From a bacterium (GTDB lineage: Bacteria > Elusimicrobiota > Elusimicrobia > Elusimicrobiales > UBA9959), in the NCBI GenBank assembly GCA_021812825.1, contig JAKAMO010000088.1:1-10411 (forward strand): a stretch of DNA of 10,411 bases, given 5' to 3'. The notes beneath the pieces were generated by a model that saw only the letters and a list, made by a program, of their open reading frames with translations, had not been told where the DNA came from and ran no database searches. The stretch's first letter is position 1, and every line of letters starts with the position of its first letter. The translations under genes were made by a program, and so were the position numbers. Shown one piece after another: positions 1-6,179 of this stretch.

Positions 1-270
1 CCGGACGAGGCCGTCTTCGAGAAGGACGAGGAGCGGGCGCTTTACGGAGATATCAAGGCCATGAGCGGCCGTCTGCAGGCGCACATAGCCGCCAGGGATT
101 ACGCGAAGGGTCTTTCGGAGCTGCTTACCATAAAGGGCAGCCTGGACAACTTCTTCGACAAGGTGATGGTGATGGCGGAGGACCCCAGGGTCAGGGACAA
201 CAGGCTGAACCTGATGAAGTCCCTTGTTTCACTGGTGGAAGGCGTCGCGGACCTCTCGCAGCTCCAATAG
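1..270 (+). CDS. glyS: Glycyl-tRNA synthetase beta subunit, C-terminal end (partial)
   Basis: This is the last 89 codons of a gene that enters the window already in frame at base 1 and ends with TAG at 268-270. The C-terminal sequence contains the block FFDKVMVMAEDPRVRDNRL and ends VADLSQLQ. That is the typical tail of the beta chain of the bacterial alpha2-beta2 glycyl-tRNA synthetase (FFDxVMVMaed...R.NRL.LL...ADLS.LQ). In this enzyme the alpha chain carries the catalytic core, while the beta chain contributes tRNA binding; its C-terminal part is a DALR-like anticodon-binding helical domain, which is what is seen here. The in-frame ATG at 61 is an internal methionine, not a start, because the family match continues upstream of it. 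A strong terminator follows 14 bases after the stop, so this is the end of its transcription unit. Confidence 0.93.
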   Translation, partial: PDEAVFEKDEERALYGDIKAMSGRLQAHIAARDYAKGLSELLTIKGSLDNFFDKVMVMAEDPRVRDNRLNLMKSLVSLVEGVADLSQLQ

Positions 271-284
271 CGGCTTGTCCGAAT

Positions 285-324
285 AAAAAAGAAGGGCGGC
301 TCTCTCAGGCCGCCCTTCTTTTTT
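285..324. terminator. Bidirectional intrinsic terminator between convergent genes
   Basis: A perfect inverted repeat has 16-base arms (285-300 and 309-324) around an 8-base loop (301-308). The core GAAGGGCGGC / GCCGCCCTTC is flanked by six A on the left and six T on the right, so each strand reads a GC-rich stem followed by a U-run. It lies between the glyS stop (270) and the symporter stop (337, minus strand), as expected for a terminator shared by two convergent genes. Confidence 0.93.
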
Positions 325-336
325 CCGCGCCCGAGG

Positions 337-2238
337 CTAATGGTGCTCCAGCTGGAACCCCAGCTTGAACCAGACCGGGCAGAGCAGCAGTCCGGCGGCT
401 ATGTTCAGCCCGATCCACGCGCCCGTATACGGGAGGAACGTCGGCGGCGGGCTGCCGGCCAGTATCGAACCGAAGCCGACCAGCAGGCAGAAGACGGAGA
501 GGCTCGCGGCCAGCATGGCCCCCATAGAGAGCGCCAGCCGCCTGCTGCCCTTGTGGTCGTGGTCCCCGCACTCCACCGCTATCTTATGCCAGAAGCCCTT
601 GGGGCGTACCTGCCTGTAGAAGGCGTGCAGATGCTTCCTGTCCTCCGGCCCGAAGAAGAATATCGCCGCCAGCGAAGCGGTCAGAGAGAGCGCGGCCATT
701 ATCAGCAGGCGCAGCGCCTGGTCGGGCACCCAGAGCAGCAGCGGCATGGCGGCCGCGGCCGACACGACGATGGCCGCTATCTCCGACCAGCCGTTCACGC
801 GCCACCAGAGCCAGCGCATTACCAGTATCGGCCCCATGCCGGCGCCGAGCAGCAGGCTGGCCTGCCAGGCCTGGTTGATCGAGGAGAGCTTCGTCATCAC
901 GAAGAGAGCGATTCCGATCAGCATTACGTTGGAGAGGCGCGCGACCCAGACCAGCGACTTCCCGCCCGGCTCGCGTTTCAGCCAGGCCTGACAGATTATG
1001 CGCTTGTAGATGTCGTTGGCCCAGTAGGACGAACCCCAGTTGATATGGGTGTCCACCGTGGACGCGAGTGCCGCCAGCATGCCGGTTATCATCAGTCCCT
1101 TCACTCCGGGCGGCAGCAGTTGGGCCATTCCCTTCACGTACACTCCCTCCCGGTCGGCCTGCAGCAGGTTGCCGGCGAGGTCCGCGGCCGGCGGGAAGAG
1201 CACCAGCAGGCCGAGGCCTATAGGCAGCCACAGCAGGCTTCGCAGGAAGACCTGGGTGGCGGTGAACACCATGGCCGCCATCTTCGCGTGCCTTTCGTCC
1301 TTGCAGGCCATCGAGCGCTGCGCCAGATAGCCTGTCCCGTCGGAATTGAGCTGAATGAACCACTGCAGCGCGAACAGCGCCAGCAGAGGGAAGGTGACGT
1401 GGTACGCCCGGTCGGGGGTGAAAGCCAGCACCTGCGAGGGCTTTATGCCGTGCAGCGCGCCCGAAGCGTAGATGGCCTGCAGCTTCTCGTGGATGCCGGC
1501 GATGCCCCCCGCCTTGACGAATATTATCCCGGCGAACAGCAGCGTCGCGCCGAACATGATGAAGATCTGGACCACGTCGGTCTCGACTACGCTTCGCAGA
1601 CCGCCGGTGGCGGAATAGAAGGTGGTGACCATCAGTATGGACAGGACCGAGATGAAGTTGTTGGTGGAGAGTATCCAGACGTTGGCCGCGTCCGGGGCGG
1701 CGTTGGTCAGCTTCACGCCGAACCACTGGACCGCGTGCATGACCGGACCGAAGAACCAGGCCGGCAGCCATTCGTTCCAGGGAAGGAACGGCTCGGCGAT
1801 GCGCGAAGCGGCGAAGAACACCCAGGCCAGAACCACGCAGTTGAAGATGGTCCCGAAATAGACCGCCTTGAACCCGCGCAGCATCAGAGCCTTCCCGCCG
1901 CCGTAGCGTATCTCGGTGAGTTCCGCGTCGGTGATCACGTTGGCCCGCCTCCAGTGGGAGGCCAGCACGAAGCCCATCAACAGGAAGGAGAGCGCGTAGA
2001 TCCACATCTGCCACAGCGCGAAGATGCCGGATACCGCGATTATGCCGGTGACCAGCAGCGGCGTGTCCGCGGCGAACTGCGTGGCGGCCATGCTCAGGCC
2101 GGCCTTCCAGCCCGGCAGCGACCTGCCGGCGAGGAAGTACTCGTTGAGGTCCTTCGAGGCCTTGTCCTTGTTGCTGACCCCGGAATATATGGAGTAGCCT
2201 ATAAAGGCTAGAATAATGGCAATATCTATGCCTGCCAT
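337..2238 (-). CDS. Sodium:solute symporter (SSS family), substrate unknown
   Basis: This 633-aa polytopic inner-membrane protein is of the solute:sodium symporter family (LeuT-fold, TC 2.A.21), which couples Na+ entry to uptake of a solute. Diagnostic pieces are the N-terminal YFLAGRSLPGW followed by GLSMAATQFAADTP (about residues 34-60), the central YSATGGLRSVVETDVVQ (about 208-224), and LAALASTVDTHINW with downstream NDIYKR (about 390-420). In SSS proteins the third block sits on TM8 and supplies Ser/Thr ligands to the sodium site. At 633 residues it is longer than the common 480-550, with extra hydrophobic segments at the C-terminus (from about residue 480), resembling the longer SSS subgroup. 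The start is chosen at the ATG at 2238, preceded by AGGAGGGG at optimal spacing. It has its own promoter and is convergent with glyS. Substrate cannot be told from sequence; no catabolic neighbours help. Confidence 0.92.
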   Translation of the reverse strand: MAGIDIAIILAFIGYSIYSGVSNKDKASKDLNEYFLAGRSLPGWKAGLSMAATQFAADTPLLVTGIIAVSGIFALWQMWIYALSFLLMGFVLASHWRRANVITDAELTEIRYGGGKALMLRGFKAVYFGTIFNCVVLAWVFFAASRIAEPFLPWNEWLPAWFFGPVMHAVQWFGVKLTNAAPDAANVWILSTNNFISVLSILMVTTFYSATGGLRSVVETDVVQIFIMFGATLLFAGIIFVKAGGIAGIHEKLQAIYASGALHGIKPSQVLAFTPDRAYHVTFPLLALFALQWFIQLNSDGTGYLAQRSMACKDERHAKMAAMVFTATQVFLRSLLWLPIGLGLLVLFPPAADLAGNLLQADREGVYVKGMAQLLPPGVKGLMITGMLAALASTVDTHINWGSSYWANDIYKRIICQAWLKREPGGKSLVWVARLSNVMLIGIALFVMTKLSSINQAWQASLLLGAGMGPILVMRWLWWRVNGWSEIAAIVVSAAAAMPLLLWVPDQALRLLIMAALSLTASLAAIFFFGPEDRKHLHAFYRQVRPKGFWHKIAVECGDHDHKGSRRLALSMGAMLAASLSVFCLLVGFGSILAGSPPPTFLPYTGAWIGLNIAAGLLLCPVWFKLGFQLEHH

Positions 2239-2293
2239 GATGCCCCTCCTGTGAGTTTATTGCCGCCCCTTGGCGAAAGGACGAGAGAATCCT

Positions 2294-2321
2294 ATTATAC
2301 AACCCTCAGCGGAAATGTCCA
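2294..2321 (-). promoter_or_regulatory. Sigma70-type promoter for the symporter gene
   Basis: Read on the minus strand, TGGACA (2321-2316; five of six bases match TTGACA) is followed after 16 bp by a perfect TATAAT (2299-2294). The predicted start of transcription is near 2287, giving a leader of about 50 nt before the ATG at 2238. The site lies in the 104-bp gap between the NUDIX stop (2343) and the symporter start, so the symporter is probably its own unit rather than only the end of the nadE operon. Confidence 0.7.
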
Positions 2322-2342
2322 GACTTTTTTTGAAGAACGGCG

Positions 2343-2810
2343 TCAGTTGGAGTCGCCCAGATAGACGGGGCCGCGCATTTTTCCGTCGTAAGTGATGAGC
2401 GACTTGAGGACGGAAGGATAAAGGCGGATCTTGCCGAGGCGGGTCAGCGGGACCCAGGAATGGCCCGTCTGCGCGGCGTCCGGGGCGCGGGGCCCCTTGG
2501 CCCGGCCGGCGCAGGAACAGAGGAACATCACCTCCACCTGGTGGAAGTCCCCGTCAGATTTCGCGAATTCGTGGTTGCGGGCGATGTAGTCCCTGACGTA
2601 GCGGGCACGCCCCGGCCCCACGAGGATGCCGGTCTCCTCCGCGCATTCACGGGCCAGAGCCTCATGCAGCGTCTCGCCGTTCCGCTGGCCGCCTCCGGGG
2701 AGCAGATAGTAGACGCCAGTCCGGTCGCGCGCCCTCATCAGCAGCAGCCTGCCGTTACGGATCAGGATGGCCTTTGCCGAAACTCTGACCTTGCCGTCGT
2801 GGGTTATCAT
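2343..2810 (-). CDS. NUDIX hydrolase
   Basis: This 155-aa protein has a canonical Nudix box at residues 40-62, fitting G-x5-E-x7-R-E-U-x-E-E-x-G-U: G40, E46, R54-E55, E58-E59, G61-I62, with Cys56 at the usual aliphatic position. The glutamates bind the divalent metal that drives hydrolysis of a nucleoside diphosphate linked to another group. The N-terminal strand VRVSAKAILIRNGRLLLMRA is typical of the fold. There is no DNA-binding domain, and the length is about that of a bare Nudix domain, so it is a hydrolase rather than an NrtR-type regulator. It begins 10 bp after the stop of the Omp85-like gene, downstream of nadE, so it is probably co-transcribed. A role in NAD(H), ADP-ribose or house-cleaning nucleotide hydrolysis is possible from that context, but the substrate is not readable from the sequence. 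The ribosome-binding site before the ATG is weak. Confidence 0.88.
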   Translation of the reverse strand: MITHDGKVRVSAKAILIRNGRLLLMRARDRTGVYYLLPGGGQRNGETLHEALARECAEETGILVGPGRARYVRDYIARNHEFAKSDGDFHQVEVMFLCSCAGRAKGPRAPDAAQTGHSWVPLTRLGKIRLYPSVLKSLITYDGKMRGPVYLGDSN

Positions 2811-2820
2811 GCGGTCCGTC

Positions 2821-4182
2821 TCAGAAAGGATACCCTATCCGGATTATCGCGTTGGTCCCTTCCGACCCGTAGGCGAAGTCGACCGTGGCGACCAGCTGCG
2901 GACGGATCACCAGCCTGGCCGAGATACCGGGCCCGTATTTGAGGTCGCGGGCCCGCAGGTCGGAGGGGCGCGCGAATACTGTCCCTACGTCGAGGAAAGG
3001 CGCTATCTCGGTCTCGCTTATGAACTTGTAGAAAGGGGTCTTCGAGAGGGTGATCCTTTCCTCCAGGGTGAACACGAACTTCCCGCGGTCGGTGAAGCGG
3101 CCGTCGCCGGTCATCCGGAGGCCGGTGCTCTCGCCCAGCTGCGGCATCGCGTAGAAAGGGAGCGCGTCGCCGCGCTGGAACTGGAGCAGATAATGCGCCG
3201 CGGTGACGTACCGGCCTTTCCCGCGGTAGTTGTAGTAGTGCTTCACCTGAAGCGCGTACGTGCGGTATTCGTAGTCCGAGCCTAGCTTCCTGTTGGAATA
3301 GAGCACCGAGGCGCTCGCGTAGGTGCCTATTTTCGGGAGGAAAGGATGGTCGGTATCATCGTAGACCAGCGAGAAGCGATTGGTGTGGAAGGTCTTCAGG
3401 TCGGAGGCCACGGAATAGTCGGCCGGGAAGCGGTCCTTCATCTGTCCGTTGCTGACGGGGCCGTCCCCGATCCTTTTGTCCGAGTAGGTATGGTCGAAAT
3501 CGAAGTAGAAGTTCCAGAGCAGCGGGATGTCGAGTATTATCTCTTCGCCGGTGGTCTGCAGCGAGTAGTTCGTCTTATCCCCCCGCTTGGAGTTTATCCC
3601 GTAGCCATAGAAGGAGGGCTTGCCGGTGACCCAGTGCTTCGCCTCTAAACTAAAGCGCGCCCCGGTTGAGAAGAGCTGCGGGGTGTAGTAGTACGCCATC
3701 AGCTCCCGTTCAACCCTTTCGGACCTGGAGGCGCGGAAGATGAAGTAGCGCTTGTCGTCGGGGAAGACATAGTGTCTGTAGGTGAGCGTGGTGCGGAGGT
3801 TCTCGTTGTAGGTGACCGAGGGGACAAGGACGGATTTTATCTCCCCGGTCCTTCGCTTCTTTAGGGCTATCACCGGCATTACGCCGGCGCTGAGGCCCAG
3901 GTCCTTGCTGGAATCGGCTACCGGGAACGGGATGATCGGGCCGCGGGCAGTATCGATGGTGATGGCGTTGAGCACGCGGCCGAGCAGGCCTTCCTTCGGC
4001 GGCGTGGGACGTTCGGCCGTTTTGATGATCTCTTCCTTGGTGGTGGGTTCCTGCTTTACCAGCTCCTGCTTTGCTTTCGGGCCTGGCTTCACCATCTTCT
4101 TACGCTTGGGCTGCTGGGGCAGAGCTGCGGCCGGCAGCAGAAGCAGGACTGCGAGCAGGAGCAGGTAGGGTCTCCTTCGCAT
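2821..4182 (-). CDS. Omp85/BamA-like outer-membrane barrel protein without POTRA domains
   Basis: This 453-aa exported protein has an N-terminal signal peptide (arginines at 2-4, leucine-rich core to about residue 17, likely cleavage in PAAALPQQ, about 20-24). A short Lys/Pro/Gln-rich linker (about 25-65) follows, then a beta-barrel to the C-terminus with alternating aromatic strands. The sequence ends AIIRIGYPF, and the final Phe fits the beta-signal recognised by the BAM machinery. The block GESTGLRMTGDGRFTDRGKF followed by an E-R strand resembles the conserved loop-6 region of the bacterial surface antigen (D15)/Omp85 barrel (usual motif VRGF/LRGY). Only about 60 residues lie between signal peptide and barrel, too few for one POTRA repeat, so this is a barrel-only Omp85-type protein. 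It starts one base after the nadE stop and is followed by the NUDIX gene. Its function in the outer membrane is unknown; other barrel families are less likely. Confidence 0.75.
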   Translation of the reverse strand: MRRRPYLLLLAVLLLLPAAALPQQPKRKKMVKPGPKAKQELVKQEPTTKEEIIKTAERPTPPKEGLLGRVLNAITIDTARGPIIPFPVADSSKDLGLSAGVMPVIALKKRRTGEIKSVLVPSVTYNENLRTTLTYRHYVFPDDKRYFIFRASRSERVERELMAYYYTPQLFSTGARFSLEAKHWVTGKPSFYGYGINSKRGDKTNYSLQTTGEEIILDIPLLWNFYFDFDHTYSDKRIGDGPVSNGQMKDRFPADYSVASDLKTFHTNRFSLVYDDTDHPFLPKIGTYASASVLYSNRKLGSDYEYRTYALQVKHYYNYRGKGRYVTAAHYLLQFQRGDALPFYAMPQLGESTGLRMTGDGRFTDRGKFVFTLEERITLSKTPFYKFISETEIAPFLDVGTVFARPSDLRARDLKYGPGISARLVIRPQLVATVDFAYGSEGTNAIIRIGYPF

Positions 4183-4183
4183 C

Positions 4184-5824
4184 TTATTCCAGGAAGCCCA
4201 GCGACTTCACTATCGGCATTTTCCTGCCGTAGCCGAACGATTTTTCGGTGACCTTCAGCGCCACCGCCAGCTGCTTGCGTTTGTACTCGTTGGCCTCTAC
4301 ACGGCGCAGCACCGAGGCGACGAGCTCCCCCGGGTACCCGCGCGCTGCTATCTCCGCGGGAGAGCGGTTCTCCTCAAGGTAGAGACGCAGGATGCCGTCG
4401 AGCGTTTCGTACACCGGCAGATCGTCCTGGTCGCGCTGTGAGGGCTTCAGCTCAGCGCTGGGCGCCCGGGAGATTATGGCGGCAGGTATGACCGGGCTCC
4501 CCTCGTTAAGGCAGGCGGCCAGCCTGTAGACCTCGGTCTTGAACAGGTCCGCGATAGGCGCCAGCGCGCCTACGGTGTCGCCGTACAGGGTGCAGTAGCC
4601 GACCGCTATCTCGGACTTGTTGCCGGTGGCCAGGGTAAGCCAGCCGTGTTCGTTGGCAAGAGCCATCAGGATGGCGCCGCGCGACCGCGCCTGCAGGTTC
4701 TGCATCGCCAGCGAAACGTCTTTTCCGCCGTGACCCAGCTCATCGAGATAAGCGCGGTAAACGGAGGTTATCGGTATGACGCGCAGCTCTATCCCGAGAC
4801 GCTTCGCGAGCTCTTCCGAGTCCCTGACGCTGCGGCGGGAGGTGTAACCTGACGGCATCATGACGCCGGTGACGTTGCCGGCTCCCAGCGCCCTTACGGC
4901 CAGGGCCGCTACCACCGCCGAATCTATTCCGCCGCTGATGCCCAGTACGGCTTTCCTGAAACCCAGCTTGGAGAAATAATCCCTGATGCCCAGCGTGAGG
5001 GCGTCGCGTATCTCCGCTGCCGGGTCCGGAGAAGTGGCAGCGGTCCGGAGGGGTCTGGCCTCGGTGTCCACCAGCACCAGGTCCTCGGAGAAGGAGGCGG
5101 CAGCGGAGGCTACTGTGCCCTCCGGCGTCAGCGCGAAGCTGTTGCCGTCGAAGATCAGCTCGTCGTTGGCCCCGAACTGGTTGGCGTAGATTATGTGGGT
5201 GCGGGTGCGCCTGGCCAGACCGGACAGTATCCTGCGCCGCAACGCGCTCTTGCCGCGGAAGAACGGGGAGGCCGAACTGTTGATCACTATCGACGCTTTC
5301 CCCGCGCAGAGGGTCCTGGCCGGATTGTTGCGGTAAAGCAGACGGCTCGGGAGCAGCGCGGTGTCGGCCCAGATGTCCTCGCATACAGTCAGTCCTATCG
5401 TCTTCCCCCGGAACTGCAGCGGCCTATTCTCCGCGGCGGGCTCGAAGTAGCGCGCCTCGTCGAAGATATCATAGGTCGGGAGCAGGGACTTGAAGCGCCT
5501 GGCGGCGATCCTGCCGCCGTCTATCAGCGCGATGGCGTTGTGCAGCGGCTTGCCTTTCTTCGCCGGGTTGCGGTCCACGTAGCCTATGGCGAGCGCTGTC
5601 CGGAGCCGCAGCGCCGCGAGCTCCCTGAGCGCGCGCAGGTTAGAGTCGATGAACCACTTCTTCTCCAACAGGTCCAGCGGAGGGTAGCCGGTTATCGTGA
5701 GCTCGGGAAAAACAGCGATGTCGGCTCCGGCGGCCTGTGCCCGGTGGCCGAAAGCCTCGATCAGCCGGAGGTTGCCGGCTATGTCGCCTACCTTGGGGTT
5801 TATCTGTGCAATCGCGATCTTCAT
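4184..5824 (-). CDS. nadE: Glutamine-dependent NAD+ synthase
   Basis: This 546-aa cytoplasmic enzyme makes NAD+ from deamido-NAD+, ATP and glutamine-derived ammonia. Residues 1 to about 260 form a nitrilase-type glutaminase with the expected Glu-Lys-Cys triad: E41 in VFPELTITGYPP, K112 in FKSLLPTYDIFDEARYFEP, and C148 in GLTVCEDIW. Residues about 275-546 form the ATP-pyrophosphatase synthase domain, with the P-loop SGGIDS at 297-302, QNLQARSRG near 375-383, LATGNKSE near 398-405, and the PSAELKPSQRDQDDLPVY block near 455-472. Length is normal for the two-domain enzyme. The start is ATG at 5824 because MKIAIAQINPKVGD is the family N-terminus. The frame stays open 98 codons further upstream, but that stretch is not family-like and runs antisense into the divergent lipoprotein gene. 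No good Shine-Dalgarno is visible. It is the first gene of the nadE - Omp85-like - NUDIX unit. Confidence 0.96.
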   Translation of the reverse strand: MKIAIAQINPKVGDIAGNLRLIEAFGHRAQAAGADIAVFPELTITGYPPLDLLEKKWFIDSNLRALRELAALRLRTALAIGYVDRNPAKKGKPLHNAIALIDGGRIAARRFKSLLPTYDIFDEARYFEPAAENRPLQFRGKTIGLTVCEDIWADTALLPSRLLYRNNPARTLCAGKASIVINSSASPFFRGKSALRRRILSGLARRTRTHIIYANQFGANDELIFDGNSFALTPEGTVASAAASFSEDLVLVDTEARPLRTAATSPDPAAEIRDALTLGIRDYFSKLGFRKAVLGISGGIDSAVVAALAVRALGAGNVTGVMMPSGYTSRRSVRDSEELAKRLGIELRVIPITSVYRAYLDELGHGGKDVSLAMQNLQARSRGAILMALANEHGWLTLATGNKSEIAVGYCTLYGDTVGALAPIADLFKTEVYRLAACLNEGSPVIPAAIISRAPSAELKPSQRDQDDLPVYETLDGILRLYLEENRSPAEIAARGYPGELVASVLRRVEANEYKRKQLAVALKVTEKSFGYGRKMPIVKSLGFLE

Positions 5825-5847
5825 GTGTTCAATGTCAGGCCGGGCCT

Positions 5848-5865
5848 TACTGGATGAATCCAGTA
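5848..5865. promoter_or_regulatory. 18-bp palindrome over the nadE -10/+1 region, candidate operator
   Basis: TACTGGATGAATCCAGTA has perfect 8-base arms (5848-5855 and 5858-5865) around a GA spacer. It covers part of the predicted nadE -10 box and the predicted transcription start, the classic position for a repressor dimer. No run of T follows it on either strand, so it is not a terminator. The protein that would bind is not in this window. Confidence 0.45.
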
Positions 5866-5890
5866 TAGAAAATAAGTCCTTTGGCGGCAA
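5862..5890 (-). promoter_or_regulatory. Promoter of the nadE operon
   Basis: On the minus strand TTGCCG (5890-5885) is followed after exactly 17 bp by TATACT (5867-5862; five of six bases match TATAAT). Predicted transcription start is near 5855, about 30 nt before the nadE ATG at 5824. This supports the short nadE start, since the longer reading frame would begin upstream of the promoter. Confidence 0.6.
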
Positions 5891-5913
5891 AGTGGCAGAA
5901 GGGTGCCTGTTTA

Positions 5914-5922
5914 TGGTAAAAT
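5914..5922 (+). promoter_or_regulatory. Extended -10 promoter for the DUF4266-DUF3570-apbE-ccdA-tlpA operon
   Basis: TGGTAAAAT (5914-5922) fits an extended -10 element, TGn followed by TAAAAT. No convincing -35 box is found 16-18 bp upstream, which is tolerable for extended -10 promoters. The predicted start near 5929 gives a leader of roughly 29 nt before the ATG at 5958. It is arranged back-to-back with the nadE promoter in the 133-bp divergent gap. Confidence 0.5.
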
Positions 5923-5957
5923 CCCTTCCTCTCATCTTTTGCTGCCGTGGAGGCAAC

Positions 5958-6179
5958 ATGGGGCCATATGTGAAGCTTGCTTTTCTGGCCGCGCTCTCCG
6001 CGCTGGCCAGTTCGTGCGTCAGGGTGCACCAGATAGACCGGGAAACCCTGTCCACCCGCATAATGCAGTTCGAACCGACGGGGAGCCGGCAGGCCTTCAT
6101 CAACGACGTGCATTCCATAAGGGAAGGCGCTTCGGGCGGGGTGGGTCAGAGCGCGGGAGGCGGCTGTGGCTGCAATTAG
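5958..6179 (+). CDS. Small DUF4266-type lipoprotein with GGGCGCN C-terminus
   Basis: This 73-aa exported lipoprotein has a hydrophobic signal (KLAFLAALSALASSC) with a lipobox ending at Cys20, so the mature protein should be lipid-anchored. The mature part is only 54 residues: VRVHQIDRETLSTRIMQFEP, then a linker, REGASGG (residues 55-61), and the tail GGGCGCN (67-73) with Cys70 and Cys72. Small size, the motif after the lipid cysteine (xxRExLxxxxMxF) and the Gly-rich CGCN end match DUF4266, a family that typically sits beside DUF3570 genes, as here. The biochemical function is unknown; a C-terminal CxC could be a disulfide, a metal ligand or a redox relay. The start is the ATG at 5958, with GGAGG at 5949-5953. 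A longer in-frame reading from 5697 lacks a signal-like N-terminus and overlaps nadE. Its 3' end overlaps the next gene by 14 bases. Confidence 0.85.
   Translation: MGPYVKLAFLAALSALASSCVRVHQIDRETLSTRIMQFEPTGSRQAFINDVHSIREGASGGVGQSAGGGCGCN

Noticed and set aside
340..2211. A 623-codon open frame on the plus strand, antisense to almost the whole symporter gene.
   Set aside because: It is Arg/Gln/Gly/His-rich with no hydrophobic or recognisable domain, as expected from the complement of a GC-rich membrane-protein gene. The symporter on the other strand has clear family motifs, a promoter and a ribosome-binding site.
2343..2810. NUDIX protein as an NrtR-type NAD regulator, suggested by the nearby nadE.
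   Set aside because: NrtR carries a C-terminal winged-helix domain and is longer. This protein ends soon after the Nudix domain and keeps an intact catalytic Nudix box.
5825..6118. A 98-residue N-terminal extension of NAD synthase (open frame from 6118 on the minus strand).
   Set aside because: The family N-terminus MKIAIAQINP starts at 5824. The extension is not family-like, contains the predicted nadE promoter, and runs antisense through the lipoprotein gene.
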